Source: a bacterium (lineage in GTDB: Bacteria; Acidobacteriota; Thermoanaerobaculia; Multivoradales; J023). Taken from it: a stretch of DNA of 64,000 nt. How positions within the stretch are numbered: the stretch's first letter is position 1; each line of letters opens with the position of its first letter. Positions 1 to 9,863 of this stretch are shown here, in pieces. The notes beneath the pieces are model-generated. The model saw only the letters and a program-made list of their open reading frames with translations. It was not told where the DNA came from and ran no database searches. The stretch lies in contig JAAELT010000476.1 of assembly GCA_024226315.1 (NCBI GenBank), positions 19,729 to 83,728 of the forward strand. Reading direction: 5' to 3'. The translations under genes were made by a program, and so were the position numbers.

Positions 1-190
1 TCTCCGCCAGCCGGCGCGCCGCCGTCAGATCCGCGAGCTCGTCGATCGGCGGATCGCCGTCGTGGACCAGCACCTCGCTGGGGGCGGTCGCCGAGGCGGA
101 CGCGGGGAGATAGAGGGAGATCGCGCGGGCACCGGTAAGGCGCCTCAGGGCCTGCAGGCACGGTCGCAGGAGGTCGTTCGATCTCAGCAT
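1..190 (-). CDS. Partial: N-terminus of a GAF-type signalling protein (probable diguanylate cyclase or kinase), cut by the window edge
   Basis: On the minus strand an ATG at 190 opens a frame that runs off the window at base 1, giving about 63 residues beginning MLRSNDLLRPCLQALRRLTG. The stretch with TGARAISLYLP and then EVLVHDGDPPIDEL looks like the opening of a GAF domain of the kind that precedes GGDEF or kinase domains in Acidobacteriota proteins. It lies 42 bases downstream of the propeller hybrid kinase, same strand, so it may be co-transcribed with it. No strong ribosome site is visible, and the catalytic domain lies outside the window, so the output activity is inference. Confidence 0.5.
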   Translation of the reverse strand, partial: MLRSNDLLRPCLQALRRLTGARAISLYLPASASATAPSEVLVHDGDPPIDELADLTAARRLAE

Positions 191-232
191 TTCTCGAGAT
201 CCGCGGGGGACAGGTCCGCGGGCGCCCGAGTC

Positions 233-3200
233 TTACAGAGCAGCCTCCGGGTGTCGAGGCTGGTCGCCGGGCCGGCTGCCCGTAACCCGATCGAGGACCG
301 ATTTCAGCTGCTCGATCTGCACCGGCTTGCTGAGATAGTCGTCCATACCCGCAGCCAGACAACGTTCCCGGTCACCTCGCAGGGCGTGAGCGGTCATGGC
401 GATGATGAACGGTCGATCACCGGTCGTTTCGGTACAGATCTTCTGCGTCGCCTCGAAGCCGTCCATCTCGGGCATCTGGAGATCCATCAGCACCACGTCG
501 TAGGGCTCGTTGCTGCAGGCCTCGACCACCTCCAAGCCGTTTGCCGCCAGGTCGGCGTCGTAACCGAGCCGCTCGAGCAGCAGCATGAAGACGTTCTGAC
601 TGACAGCGTTGTCCTCGGCCAGCAGGATTTTGAGCGAAGGATCCCGGACCGGAGTCATGAAGCTCTCGACGATCCCGTCCCGGTTCGCCGCGCTGGGCTC
701 GGAAGTCCGTGCCGAGAGCAGCCCGAGGATCGCTTCGTACAGCAGCCCCGGTTTGACAGGTTTGGTCAGCAGGACCCTCGAGCCGGGCTCGTCCTCCTGC
801 TCGGGACCGCCGAGGGAGGTCAGAAGCAGCAGTGGCAAGCCAAGGCTCCGGCATTGTTGCTCGAGCTGTTCGCCCCACGGTGCTCCGGCGAGATCGGCGG
901 TCTCCCGGTCGACGACCACGAGATCCACGCGCTCGCTCGCTCGCAGACGGTTCAGGCTCTCGGAGACCGAAGCGGTAGCTGTCGCCTCCATGCCCCATCT
1001 CTGGGTCTGGCGGGCGAGCCAATCGCGCATTACCTCGTTGTCGTCGATGATCCGCAGCCGCTTGCCGGCGAGCTCCGAGTGGACCTGGTAGAGGAAGGAA
1101 CGATCCTCTCCGGGTGCCTCCTTGGCCAGGATGGTGAAGTGAAAGGTCGAGCCCTCGCCTTCGGTCGACTCGAGCCCGATCCTGCCGCCCATGATCTCGG
1201 TCAGTCGCTTGCTGATCGCCAGCCCCAGACCGGTGCCGCCGTAGCGGCGCGTCATCGAGGCATCGCCCTGACTGAAAGGCTGGAAGAGCGCGTCGATGCC
1301 TTCCTGCGCCATGCCGATACCGCTGTCGCTCACGGCGAAATGAATCTCGTGCCGATCGCGCAGCCGCTTTTTGACCGAGATCTGGACGAAGACCTGCCCG
1401 GATTCGGTGAACTTGACGCCGTTCGACAGCAGGTTGACCAGGATCTGGCGAACCCGCGCGCCGTCACCGATGATCATTTCCGGAGTGCCCTCGTCGATCC
1501 AGTATGCCAGGTCCAGGCCCTTGTTGGCGGCGGTGGGAGCGATCAGGTCGAGGCTCTCCTCGACGCAGGCGCGCAGATCGAAAGGATTGCGCTCGACTTC
1601 CAGCTTGCGTGACTCGATCTTCGAGAAGTCGAGGATGTCGTTGATGATCTTCATCAGCGCGTCGCCGCTCGACCGGATGGTCTCGAGGTAATGGCGCTGC
1701 TTGGCGGTGAGCTCGGTGTGAAACAGGAGACTGGTCATGCCGATCACGCCGCTCATCGGCGTGCGGATCTCGTGACTCATGTTGGCCAGGAACTCGTCCT
1801 TGGCGTTGTTGGCCGCTTCCGCCGTCTCCTTGGCCCGCCGCATGTCCTCCTGGCGCTGGGCTTTCTGCCGTTGGCCGCGAACGAAGAGAAAGATCAGACA
1901 GGCCCCGGCGAGAGCGTAGAGGGAGTAGGCCCAGGTGCTGAGCCACGGCGGCGGCACCACGTCGATGGCCAGCGCGATGCCCTCCTCGTTCCACAGACCG
2001 TCGTTGTTCGACCCTTTGATCCGCAACACGTAGCGGCCCGGATCGAGGTTGGTGAAATCCGCGCGCTGGACGGTGCCGAGCTCGATCCAGTCGCGGGTCA
2101 GGCCCTCGAGCTTGTAGGCGTAGCGGTTCTTCTCCGGCGCCGTGTAATCGAGCGCCGCGAACTCGAACGAGACCACGTAGTCGCGATAGCCGAGCGACAG
2201 CTCGTTGCGTTCGTAGATCGGCCCCAGGGGCACCTCCTGGTTGAGCTTCAAGAACGAGGTCAACACGACCGGCGGCACGTGCGTGTTGGTCTCGACGCGC
2301 TCCGGGTAGAAGGCGTTGAAGCCGTTGATGCCGCCGAAAAACATCTCGCCTCCCGGGCTCTCGTAGTGGGCGCCGAAGAAGAACTCCTCGGACTGCACGC
2401 CGTGGCTGACGTCGATGCTCGTGAAGGTCTCGGCCTGGGGGTCGAAGCGGGCGAGCCCGGCATAGGTCGACAGCCACAGCTCGCCCTCGGCGTCGGAGTG
2501 GATGCCCACCACGTCGGCGTTGCGCAATCCCCGGCTCTTGGAGAAGTTCTCGAACTCGGCCACGCCGGTGACCGGATCGAGCTCGACCAGGCGATCGAGT
2601 CCGCCGCCCTGGGTGCCGATCCACAAGACTCCCTGGTCGTCGAAGTGCAGGGCGTTGACCGCGTCGTTGCCGAGGCTCCGGGGGTTCTCTGGATCGTGCC
2701 TGAAGTGTCGAAACTCGCCGGTCGCGGGTTCGAACCGGTCGAGGCCGCCACCGCCGGTGCCGACCCACAGGGCACCGTCGCTCGACTGCGCGATCACGGT
2801 GACCCGGTTGCTGCTCAGGCTCGAGGGATCGGATTCGACCTGCCGGAAGGCTTCGAACGTCTCGGTGTCGTGGTCGAAACGGTTGAGGCCACCGCCATAG
2901 GTTCCGACCCAGAGCACACCGGCGCGATCCTCGAACAGAGACATGACGCCGCGGTTGCTGAGGCTTCCCGGCTGGGTGGGATCGTGCCGGTAGTGGCGAA
3001 AGCGGCCGGCGCCCGGGTCGAGCCGGTCGAGACCGGCGCCGACCGTGCCGACCCACAAGCGGCCGGCGCTGTCGTGGACCAGTGAGGTCACGTCATCGTC
3101 GCCCAGGCTGCCCGGGTCGTCGGGATCGTGCCAGTACTGAGAGAAGGTGCCGCTGTCGCGATCCCAGGCGTTGAGGCCGCCGCCGAGGGTGCCGATCCAC

Positions 3201-4405
3201 AAGGTACCCTCGGAGTCCTCGGAAAAGGCCAGCACTCGATTCGAGCTCAAGCTCGAGGGATTGGACGGATCCCGCCGGTAGTGGGCGAGCGACCAGGTCA
3301 TCGGGTTCCACTTGTTGGCGCCGCCGGCCAGGGTGCCGACCCAGAGCACCCCGCCCCGATCCTGGTAGATCGACATTACCTGGTTGGTGCTCAGGCTGGT
3401 GGGGTCACCCGCGCGGTGCAGGTAGCGAGCGAAGGTCTCGCTCTGAGGCTGGAAGACGTTGAGGCCTTCGTCGGTCCCGACCCACAAACGGCCCTCGGTA
3501 TCCTCGAACAGGGCGCGGACCAGATCTTCGCTCAGGCTGCCGGGATCGGCGGAATCGTTGAGATAGCGATCGAAGGTGAGCGTCGCACGATTGAGGCGAT
3601 TGAGGCCCTTGAAGGTGCCGACCCACAGATTTCCGGAGCTGTCCTCGAGAATCGACCGTACACGGTTGTCCGAAAGGCTGTGGGGATCGGCGGGATCATG
3701 TCGATAGCGTACGAAGGTGCCCGACCCTCGATCGAAGAGGCTCAACCCGCCCAGGGTACCGACCCACAGGTTACCGACGCGGTCTTCGTAGACCGCCCGG
3801 ATCCGGTCGTCGCTCAGGCTGGTGCTGTCGGCGGGATCATGGCGGTATCTCTCGAACACGCCAGCAGCGGGATCGAAGCGATTCAGGCCGGACTCCAGCG
3901 TGCCGACCCACAGGATCGCCGTGCGGTCGCGCAGGATCGTCCGCACCCAGTTGCCGGACAGGCTGTGAGGATCCTCCGGGTCGTGCCGGTAGTTGACGAA
4001 CGAATCCGACTCGCGGCGCCACTGGCTCAGGCCACCGCCCTCGGTGCCGACCCAGAGATCACCGGCCTCGTCCTCCACCAGATCGAGAATGAAATCGTGG
4101 GACAGGGAAGCGGGGTCCTTGGAATCGTGATGGTAGACCACGAACCGGTTGCCATCGTAGCGGTTGAGGCCGTCGTGAGTCCCCATCCACATGAAACCGA
4201 CCCGGTCCTGGAGCATGCACGAAACCGTACTCTGGGACAGACCCTGTTCGATCGAGACCCGGCTGAATCTGATATTCGGGGTCTGGGCCCCCGCGCTCCC
4301 GGAGAGAAGGATCGCCGACAGGGCTAGAAACGCCCCGGTGGGCAGCGTGCTCCGGCGGCAGCGCGGGTGTCTGTTGGAGACCTGGGAAGGGTGGACTGCT
4401 TGCAT
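233..4405 (-). CDS. Hybrid histidine kinase with two-component-regulator propeller sensor, Y_Y_Y domain and two receiver domains
   Basis: About 1390 residues. A signal peptide (to about residue 41) is followed by about 13 propeller repeats with the core LWVGT..GGLNRFD (residues about 45-640). Then come a Y_Y_Y immunoglobulin-like domain (about 735-815), one membrane segment near 830, a HisKA domain with H-box SHEIRTPMSG (His near 877), an HATPase domain with GTGLGLAISKR near 1060, and two receiver domains. The second receiver has a clear phospho-acceptor Asp in LMDLQMPEMDG near 1307; the first is more divergent but keeps Asp and Lys candidates. This is the architecture of one-piece hybrid sensors such as those for polysaccharides in Bacteroidetes, so a periplasmic carbohydrate-like ligand is possible but not shown. 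The open frame extends to a TTG at 4414; ATG 4405 is preferred. No DNA-binding output domain is present. Confidence 0.93.
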   Translation of the reverse strand: MQAVHPSQVSNRHPRCRRSTLPTGAFLALSAILLSGSAGAQTPNIRFSRVSIEQGLSQSTVSCMLQDRVGFMWMGTHDGLNRYDGNRFVVYHHDSKDPASLSHDFILDLVEDEAGDLWVGTEGGGLSQWRRESDSFVNYRHDPEDPHSLSGNWVRTILRDRTAILWVGTLESGLNRFDPAAGVFERYRHDPADSTSLSDDRIRAVYEDRVGNLWVGTLGGLSLFDRGSGTFVRYRHDPADPHSLSDNRVRSILEDSSGNLWVGTFKGLNRLNRATLTFDRYLNDSADPGSLSEDLVRALFEDTEGRLWVGTDEGLNVFQPQSETFARYLHRAGDPTSLSTNQVMSIYQDRGGVLWVGTLAGGANKWNPMTWSLAHYRRDPSNPSSLSSNRVLAFSEDSEGTLWIGTLGGGLNAWDRDSGTFSQYWHDPDDPGSLGDDDVTSLVHDSAGRLWVGTVGAGLDRLDPGAGRFRHYRHDPTQPGSLSNRGVMSLFEDRAGVLWVGTYGGGLNRFDHDTETFEAFRQVESDPSSLSSNRVTVIAQSSDGALWVGTGGGGLDRFEPATGEFRHFRHDPENPRSLGNDAVNALHFDDQGVLWIGTQGGGLDRLVELDPVTGVAEFENFSKSRGLRNADVVGIHSDAEGELWLSTYAGLARFDPQAETFTSIDVSHGVQSEEFFFGAHYESPGGEMFFGGINGFNAFYPERVETNTHVPPVVLTSFLKLNQEVPLGPIYERNELSLGYRDYVVSFEFAALDYTAPEKNRYAYKLEGLTRDWIELGTVQRADFTNLDPGRYVLRIKGSNNDGLWNEEGIALAIDVVPPPWLSTWAYSLYALAGACLIFLFVRGQRQKAQRQEDMRRAKETAEAANNAKDEFLANMSHEIRTPMSGVIGMTSLLFHTELTAKQRHYLETIRSSGDALMKIINDILDFSKIESRKLEVERNPFDLRACVEESLDLIAPTAANKGLDLAYWIDEGTPEMIIGDGARVRQILVNLLSNGVKFTESGQVFVQISVKKRLRDRHEIHFAVSDSGIGMAQEGIDALFQPFSQGDASMTRRYGGTGLGLAISKRLTEIMGGRIGLESTEGEGSTFHFTILAKEAPGEDRSFLYQVHSELAGKRLRIIDDNEVMRDWLARQTQRWGMEATATASVSESLNRLRASERVDLVVVDRETADLAGAPWGEQLEQQCRSLGLPLLLLTSLGGPEQEDEPGSRVLLTKPVKPGLLYEAILGLLSARTSEPSAANRDGIVESFMTPVRDPSLKILLAEDNAVSQNVFMLLLERLGYDADLAANGLEVVEACSNEPYDVVLMDLQMPEMDGFEATQKICTETTGDRPFIIAMTAHALRGDRERCLAAGMDDYLSKPVQIEQLKSVLDRVTGSRPGDQPRHPEAAL

Positions 4406-4540
4406 CGGCCACAAACCGGTGATTTGAGAGCTCGTGACTCTCGATCATATCTCGGCCAACGCGAGCAGTGGCTGGCCGTTTCAGGCCACTTGGATACCGA
4501 GGCGACCGAGGCCGCGCAGCGACATCACCTCGTGATCGCC

Positions 4541-4756
4541 CTAGAGGCGGAGCTGCAGACGGCCGCCGCCGCCGATCGAGACGGTGTAGCCGCCGACGTC
4601 GGTGCTCATCCACAGGTCATTGTCGAGAAGCGGATCTTCGTCGAGCCCGGTTTCGGAATCCGGGAACAGCTGTGCCTCGTTCCAGGCATCGGCATCGTCA
4701 CGAGTCCAGAGCTCGAGGTCCAGGCGGCCGATCTGGGAATGGTTCGATTGCTGCAT
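4541..4756 (-). CDS. Small acidic protein of unknown function (71 aa)
   Basis: The frame opens at ATG 4756 directly behind an excellent Shine-Dalgarno (GAGGAGG, about six bases upstream), which decides this start over the one at 4783. The product is acidic in the middle (rich in Asp/Glu, with LDEDPLLDNDLW) and ends in a glycine-rich tail GGYTVSIGGGGRLQLRL. No signal peptide, membrane segment or cysteine is visible. It sits between two divergent kinase genes and is transcribed toward the propeller kinase, whose start lies about 135 bases downstream. I do not recognise the family. A ribosomally made peptide precursor is conceivable because of the leader-like acidic part and the glycine-rich end, but no maturation enzyme lies nearby. 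Confidence 0.5.
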   Translation of the reverse strand: MQQSNHSQIGRLDLELWTRDDADAWNEAQLFPDSETGLDEDPLLDNDLWMSTDVGGYTVSIGGGGRLQLRL

Positions 4757-4953
4757 GACTTCCTCCTCGTTTCGTGGTCTCATCCTCCGTCGAGAGACAT
4801 GATCGCCGACAGAGATTACGTCTCGGATTAAGGACGGAAGATCGCGTCAGGCGACCGCGGCATGAATCCTCGACGAGACCAACCACAGATTCGCGGACCA
4901 GGAATCCTGGTAAGATCCCAGCCTCTTCGCCACCGGGATTCACCTGGGTATCG

Positions 4954-7806
4954 ATGACGGATTCCTACACAGCACGGGCGTTCTGCCTGGCGATATGCCT
5001 GTTCCTGGCCGCGGCTGTCGCGGCTGCCGACGGGCCGGCACCCGGGATCATAGATCTCGCCGGGCCGTGGCTCTCGAGCTCGGACATCGGGGGAGAGGCG
5101 GGAGGAAACGGCGGCGCCTGGTCCGAGGTGACTCTCCCGGCCTCCTGGAAGGCCCTCGATCTGCTCGGCCACGACGGCGAAGTTCGATTCCGGCGGGTGG
5201 TTGCGTTGCCTCGTGGGTGGCGCGAGGAGGTCGCGCCGAGCGGCCTCGCGGTGATGGTCGGCGAGGCCAAATTCGGCGCTTTCAGTCTGTGGGCCGGTGA
5301 CTCGAGGCTCGGAGGTTACGGCGGCGGGAGAGCGAAGCTGCCGGCGCCGACGCCACAGTTGTTCGCGATTCCGGTCGATGCCATCGGCCCCGGCGACCGG
5401 CTGAGCCTCGAGCTGCGTTTTCACCGCGTCGGCTGGGCGAGCGACCTGGCGAGCAATTCCGGACCGACCGGGGAGCGACTGCTCCTGGGCGATCTCGAGA
5501 CCATGAGATTCCTTGCCGAGCTGGACCGGCAGCGCGACCGGCGTAAGGCCCTGCACTCGATTCTGATCGCTGCATTGCTCGCCGCGGTCGGCCTCTATCA
5601 CCTCCAACTGTTCAGCCGGCGGCGAGAGCGAGTCGAATACCTGTGGTTCGGCTTGACGGCGATCGGTTTCGCGGCGGTGATCTTCGCCGTTCGTTTGAGC
5701 TACAGCCTTACTGACTCATACGCGGTGGGTCGCCGATTGAGCGGCCTGACCGTCCACCTGGTGGCGGCGCTGCTGATCCAGCTGTTGTGGCCGTATCTGC
5801 AACACGCCATCGGCCCCTGGTTGCGGCGATATCAACTCTCTCATCTGGCGATCGCCGCCGCCATGGTGATCCTGCCCGTCGAGTGGGTGGTGCGCTCCAA
5901 CGGTTTGCGCTGGCTCTGGATCCTGCCGCTGCTGGTGGGGCTCGGGAAACTGCTCACCGAAAAGTCGTGGGTGGGCGATCCGGACGCGCGCACGATCGGC
6001 CTCGGCGTTCTCACCGTGGCCGCGGCCGGCACCGTCGAGCTGCTGCTGCAGATCATGGGACGCGGCACCTCCTACCCGTTGCCGGCTTGGGCCTTCGGTC
6101 TCTTCGCTCTGTCGATGGCGATCTCGCTGTCGAATCGCTACAGCCGGCTGCACCTGGAGCTGGACCAGATGCGCCATCACCTGGAGGCGGAGGTCGAGGA
6201 CGCCACGGCCGAGCTGTCGGCGGCCAACCGCCGGCTCAGGGCCGAGAACGCCGAACGCCAGCTGGCGGAGGAATCCATGCGCATGCTGGAGCGCGCGGTG
6301 GAGCAGTCGATCGATGGCATGGTGGTCTCCGACCTGGCGGGCGCCACCGAGTTCCTGAACGAAGCATGGGCCCTCATGCACGGTTACGAGGTGCCCGAGG
6401 TCCTTGGCTATGACTTGAATCTCTTCCACACGCGGGAGCAGATGCAGGATGAGGTCTATCCGCTGCTGAACCAGGTGCGCGAGGAGGGCAGCTTCGACGG
6501 CGAGGTGGGGCATCGCCACAAGGACGGCTCGGAGTTTCCCACTTGGATGACAGTCAACCTCCTGCTCGATCCGGAGGACGAGCCGGTGGGCGTCGTCGCC
6601 ATCGCCCGCGACATCACCGAACGGCGGCAGGCCGAGGAGGGCCAGCACAAGCTGGAGATCAAGCTGCAACAAGCCGCCAAGCTCGAGAGCCTGGGCGATC
6701 TGGCGGCCGGCATCGCCCACGACTACAACAACCTGCTGACCGGCATGATGGCCCATGCCGACCTCGGCCTGCGCGAGCTCGATCCGACGTCTCCAGCGGC
6801 CGAGAAGATTCGCCAGATCGCGGCCACCGCCGAGCGCGCCGCCGACCTCTCGGATCAACTTCTGGCATACGCCGGCGAGGACGAGCCGGAAGTCGAGACC
6901 GCGCGGCTCGGCGACCTGTTGAAGGAGATGGAACCGCAGCTGCGCGAGCGCATCTCCGAACGGACAGTACTGCAGTATCAGCTCAAACGCGGCCTGCCGC
7001 TGGTCGACGTCGACCCCGCCCAGCTACGCCGAGTCGTCCTGTGTCTGGTGGCCAACGCTACGGACGCCATCGGTTCGGCGGAGGGAGTCCTGACGCTGCG
7101 CACCAGCCGGGTCGAGGCGGAGCGCGGCTATTTTCACGGCGCGCAGCCGAGTGAGGACCTGCCGGCCAGCGAGTACGTCTTCTTCGAAGTCTCGGACTCG
7201 GGAATCGGCATCGACGAGGACGCCCGGGCGCGGATGTTCGAGCCCTTTTTCAGCACCAAGCCAGAAGGACGCGGCCTCGGACTGGCCACCGCCCTGGGTA
7301 TCGTCGGAGCTCACCACGGCGCCATCAAGGTCTACTCCCAACCCGATCGAGGCACCACGATCGAGGTCCTTTTCCCGGCTTCGACCCGGCCGGAGACGGT
7401 GATCAAACCGCAGACGGAGACCGATTGGCGCCCCGCCGGCACGGTCCTGGTGGTCGACGACGAGGAGCTGGTCCTGGAGGTCGCGCGCGAGATCCTGGCC
7501 AGCCGGGGCTTCGAAGTGCTGAGCGCATCGAACGGCAAGCAGGCGGTCGCGATCTTCGACGAGCATCGCGACCAGATCGCGGCGGTGGTGCTGGACATGA
7601 CCATGCCCGAGATGGACGGCGAGGAGGTCTTCCAGGAGCTCCGCCGGATGGATCCCGAAGCGCGCATCCTGCTGATGAGCGGGTACAGCCGCAAGAAAGT
7701 CTCCCAGCTGCTGTTCGAGCAAGGGCTCGGCGGGTTTCTTCACAAGCCCTTCCGGCCCCAGGACCTCATGGACAAGCTACGCGAGTTGCTCGAACCGCTA
7801 CAATGA
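4954..7806 (+). CDS. Hybrid sensor histidine kinase with 7TM (7TMR-DISM-like), PAS and receiver domains
   Basis: About 950 residues from ATG 4954, chosen because the following residues form a signal peptide (FCLAICLFLAAAVAAADG); the longer frame from 4774 has an implausible Arg-rich start. Residues about 25-190 form an extracellular beta-rich domain with the LAGPW...LPASWK pattern of 7TMR-DISMED2-like modules. Seven membrane helices (about 197-392) follow, then a coiled coil (400-440), a PAS domain (about 442-562), and an H-box GDLAAGIAHDYNNLL with His near 589. The HATPase has an N-box ANATDAIG near 697 and G-boxes to about 780, and the C-terminal receiver has Asp881 in LDMTMPEMDG. The H-box type (AHDYNN, similar to AHDFNN) is usual for kinases that pass phosphate to their own receiver. 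The signal and target are unknown. Confidence 0.93.
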   Translation: MTDSYTARAFCLAICLFLAAAVAAADGPAPGIIDLAGPWLSSSDIGGEAGGNGGAWSEVTLPASWKALDLLGHDGEVRFRRVVALPRGWREEVAPSGLAVMVGEAKFGAFSLWAGDSRLGGYGGGRAKLPAPTPQLFAIPVDAIGPGDRLSLELRFHRVGWASDLASNSGPTGERLLLGDLETMRFLAELDRQRDRRKALHSILIAALLAAVGLYHLQLFSRRRERVEYLWFGLTAIGFAAVIFAVRLSYSLTDSYAVGRRLSGLTVHLVAALLIQLLWPYLQHAIGPWLRRYQLSHLAIAAAMVILPVEWVVRSNGLRWLWILPLLVGLGKLLTEKSWVGDPDARTIGLGVLTVAAAGTVELLLQIMGRGTSYPLPAWAFGLFALSMAISLSNRYSRLHLELDQMRHHLEAEVEDATAELSAANRRLRAENAERQLAEESMRMLERAVEQSIDGMVVSDLAGATEFLNEAWALMHGYEVPEVLGYDLNLFHTREQMQDEVYPLLNQVREEGSFDGEVGHRHKDGSEFPTWMTVNLLLDPEDEPVGVVAIARDITERRQAEEGQHKLEIKLQQAAKLESLGDLAAGIAHDYNNLLTGMMAHADLGLRELDPTSPAAEKIRQIAATAERAADLSDQLLAYAGEDEPEVETARLGDLLKEMEPQLRERISERTVLQYQLKRGLPLVDVDPAQLRRVVLCLVANATDAIGSAEGVLTLRTSRVEAERGYFHGAQPSEDLPASEYVFFEVSDSGIGIDEDARARMFEPFFSTKPEGRGLGLATALGIVGAHHGAIKVYSQPDRGTTIEVLFPASTRPETVIKPQTETDWRPAGTVLVVDDEELVLEVAREILASRGFEVLSASNGKQAVAIFDEHRDQIAAVVLDMTMPEMDGEEVFQELRRMDPEARILLMSGYSRKKVSQLLFEQGLGGFLHKPFRPQDLMDKLRELLEPLQ

Positions 7807-7836
7807 GTCGATGAAGCGCCTGGCACGAGAACAGCG

Positions 7837-9813
7837 ATGAAACCTCCCGAGACCTTTGCTCTGCCCCCCGGCAAGCGGATCCTCTACCTGACCCGGGACG
7901 CCGAGCTGATCCGCAAGCAGCTGGCCGGAGAGCTGGATCTGCGCATGGCGGACCTGACGGTCGACGATCTGCTCGATGACATCAACACCGACGTCATGAC
8001 CCCGGCCTGGGTGTGTTTCCATCACCGGCCCGAGGATATCGCCCGAGAAGCCTACGCCGGCCTGGTGGTGGACGGCCACCGGGTGTTCGAGCGCGACGCC
8101 CTGGCGAACGGCGGCTTCGAGGTCATCGTGTCCGGGTATCGCAAGGGCGTCGGCAGCTCGCGCGAGACAGCGGTTCAGGCCGAGAAGTGGTGCGGCATCC
8201 GGTTGGCGATCGCCGCCTCCTTCGCCCCGATCCACGCCCGCAACAACGTCAACCAGGGCGTGCTCATGGGAGACCACGCGATGCTGCGGCGGCTGGAGGC
8301 GGGGGAGGGCATCGCGCTCGACGAGTTCTGCGACGACGTCGATCCGATCACCCGTGAGATCGTGCGCCACGGCGGTCTGTTCGCCTTCGCCCGCGCGCTC
8401 GAGGCTGGCGAGATCGAGGTTCCCCCGCACGGCACGACCGAGCGGTCGATGACGATGAGCGAGAAGATCCTGGCCCGCCACCTGCTGGGCGACGGCCGGC
8501 GCTACGTCAAACCCGGGGACGCGGTGCTGGTCGAGGTCGACGGCGGCTATTCTCACGATTTCACCTCGGCACAGGTGCATCACTTCCTGCAACAGGAGTA
8601 CGGTGAGGGCTACCGAATCCGCGATCCGGAGCGCTTCGCCGCGTTCGAGGATCACCTCGTCTATGCCGACGAGGTCGAGCAGATGCGGCCGCACCTGATG
8701 CACGTCAACACCATGCGCGATCTGCAACGCCAGTTCCAGGCCCACGCGGGAGTTGCCGACTACCTCTCCGAGGACGGTGTCTCGCCCGGCATCTGTCACG
8801 AAGTGGCGCGCGAGCAGATGGTCGCGCCGGGTGATTTCATCCAGGCCACCGACAGCCATACCTGCATGGGAGGCGCCAACAACGCGCTCGCCTGGGGCGT
8901 CGGCTCGACCGAGTACGCCAATCTGATCTACAGCGGCTTCACCCAGGTCGAGGTGCCGGAGTCGATCCGCTTCGAGCTGGTCGGGGAGCTCCCCGACGAC
9001 GTCACCGCGAAAGACGTGATGCTGCTGATCCTGCTGCGCTACGCGCGCGAGCAGAAAACCCTCAACCGGGTGATGGAGTTCACCGGCCCGGGCGTGCTCA
9101 GCCTGTCGATGGACGAGCGCGCGACGCTGGCCAACATGGCCACCGAGTGCTCGGCGCGGGGCGCGGTGGTGATTGCCGACGACAAGACCCACCGATGGAT
9201 CGCGGCCCATCGCCCCGGCTCCGACGTCGAGACGCTGGCGGCGAGCGCTGTCCGGCCCGACGCCGGAGCGGAATACGCCGGCGGCGTGCACGAGATCGAT
9301 CTCTCCCAGCTGCGCCCCATGGTGGCCCATCCCGGCGATCCCGATCGTGGCATACCGTCGGACCCGACCAACGGCGAATGGATCGATCAGCTCGGCCGGG
9401 TGGAGGTCGACATCGCCTACGGCGGCAGTTGTACCGCCGGCAAGATCGACGACCTCGAGTTCTACCACCGGGTGGTACGGGAGGCGGTCGAAGCCGGCCG
9501 CCGGGTCCATCCCCGGGTGTCGTTCTTCATCCAATTCGGCTCGCGGACGGTCGAGCGCTACGCGCGCGACAAGGGTTTCGTGGAGAGCTTCGAGAAAGCC
9601 GGGGTACGGTTGATCCAGCCGGGCTGCGGTGCCTGTATCGGTTGCGGGCCGGGAGTATCCGAGACCGCCGAGCAGGTGACCATCAGCGCCATCAATCGCA
9701 ATTACAAGGGGCGCTCCGGCCCGGGCCGACTCTATCTCGCTTCGCCGCTGTCGGTGGCGGCGTCAGCCTTCACCGGCCACATCACGTCGTACCGGCCGGG
9801 CATGTTCTCATAA
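7837..9813 (+). CDS. Aconitase/isopropylmalate-dehydratase family enzyme, swivel domain N-terminal
   Basis: 658 residues. Members of this superfamily catalyse stereospecific hydration/dehydration at a [4Fe-4S] cluster. Cluster ligands are visible as Cys343 in DSHTCMGG and the pair Cys597/Cys600 in GCGACIGCG. Unusually, the small swivel (LeuD-like) domain comes first (residues about 40-215, with DINTDVMTP and VSGYRKGVGSSRETA), and the large LeuC-like domain with the cluster follows. Standard aconitase A has the swivel last and LeuC/LeuD are separate; swivel-first is known from AcnB, but AcnB's extra N-terminal helical domain is missing here. The gene starts 30 bases after the hybrid kinase. 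The substrate cannot be assigned: no leucine, methylcitrate or lysine pathway genes adjoin it. Confidence 0.85.
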   Translation: MKPPETFALPPGKRILYLTRDAELIRKQLAGELDLRMADLTVDDLLDDINTDVMTPAWVCFHHRPEDIAREAYAGLVVDGHRVFERDALANGGFEVIVSGYRKGVGSSRETAVQAEKWCGIRLAIAASFAPIHARNNVNQGVLMGDHAMLRRLEAGEGIALDEFCDDVDPITREIVRHGGLFAFARALEAGEIEVPPHGTTERSMTMSEKILARHLLGDGRRYVKPGDAVLVEVDGGYSHDFTSAQVHHFLQQEYGEGYRIRDPERFAAFEDHLVYADEVEQMRPHLMHVNTMRDLQRQFQAHAGVADYLSEDGVSPGICHEVAREQMVAPGDFIQATDSHTCMGGANNALAWGVGSTEYANLIYSGFTQVEVPESIRFELVGELPDDVTAKDVMLLILLRYAREQKTLNRVMEFTGPGVLSLSMDERATLANMATECSARGAVVIADDKTHRWIAAHRPGSDVETLAASAVRPDAGAEYAGGVHEIDLSQLRPMVAHPGDPDRGIPSDPTNGEWIDQLGRVEVDIAYGGSCTAGKIDDLEFYHRVVREAVEAGRRVHPRVSFFIQFGSRTVERYARDKGFVESFEKAGVRLIQPGCGACIGCGPGVSETAEQVTISAINRNYKGRSGPGRLYLASPLSVAASAFTGHITSYRPGMFS

Positions 9814-9854
9814 AGAGGACGGCGAGCCGGACCATGGCGGCGGCCTACTCCGGG

Positions 9855-9863
9855 TGATACACT
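9855..9863 (+). promoter_or_regulatory. Possible extended -10 promoter element for the STAS gene
   Basis: TGATACACT fits an extended -10 (TGn followed by TACACT, four of six consensus bases). It lies about 65 bases before the STAS start codon, and no convincing -35 is seen. Weak evidence. Confidence 0.3.

Noticed and set aside
62..3085. Long plus-strand open frames (62-1612 and 1691-3085)
   Set aside because: They are antisense to the propeller hybrid kinase, whose domains are unmistakable; high GC keeps the opposite frames open.
7798..9534. 578-codon minus-strand frame over the aconitase-family gene
   Set aside because: It is antisense to a gene with intact iron-sulfur motifs and has no recognisable protein features.
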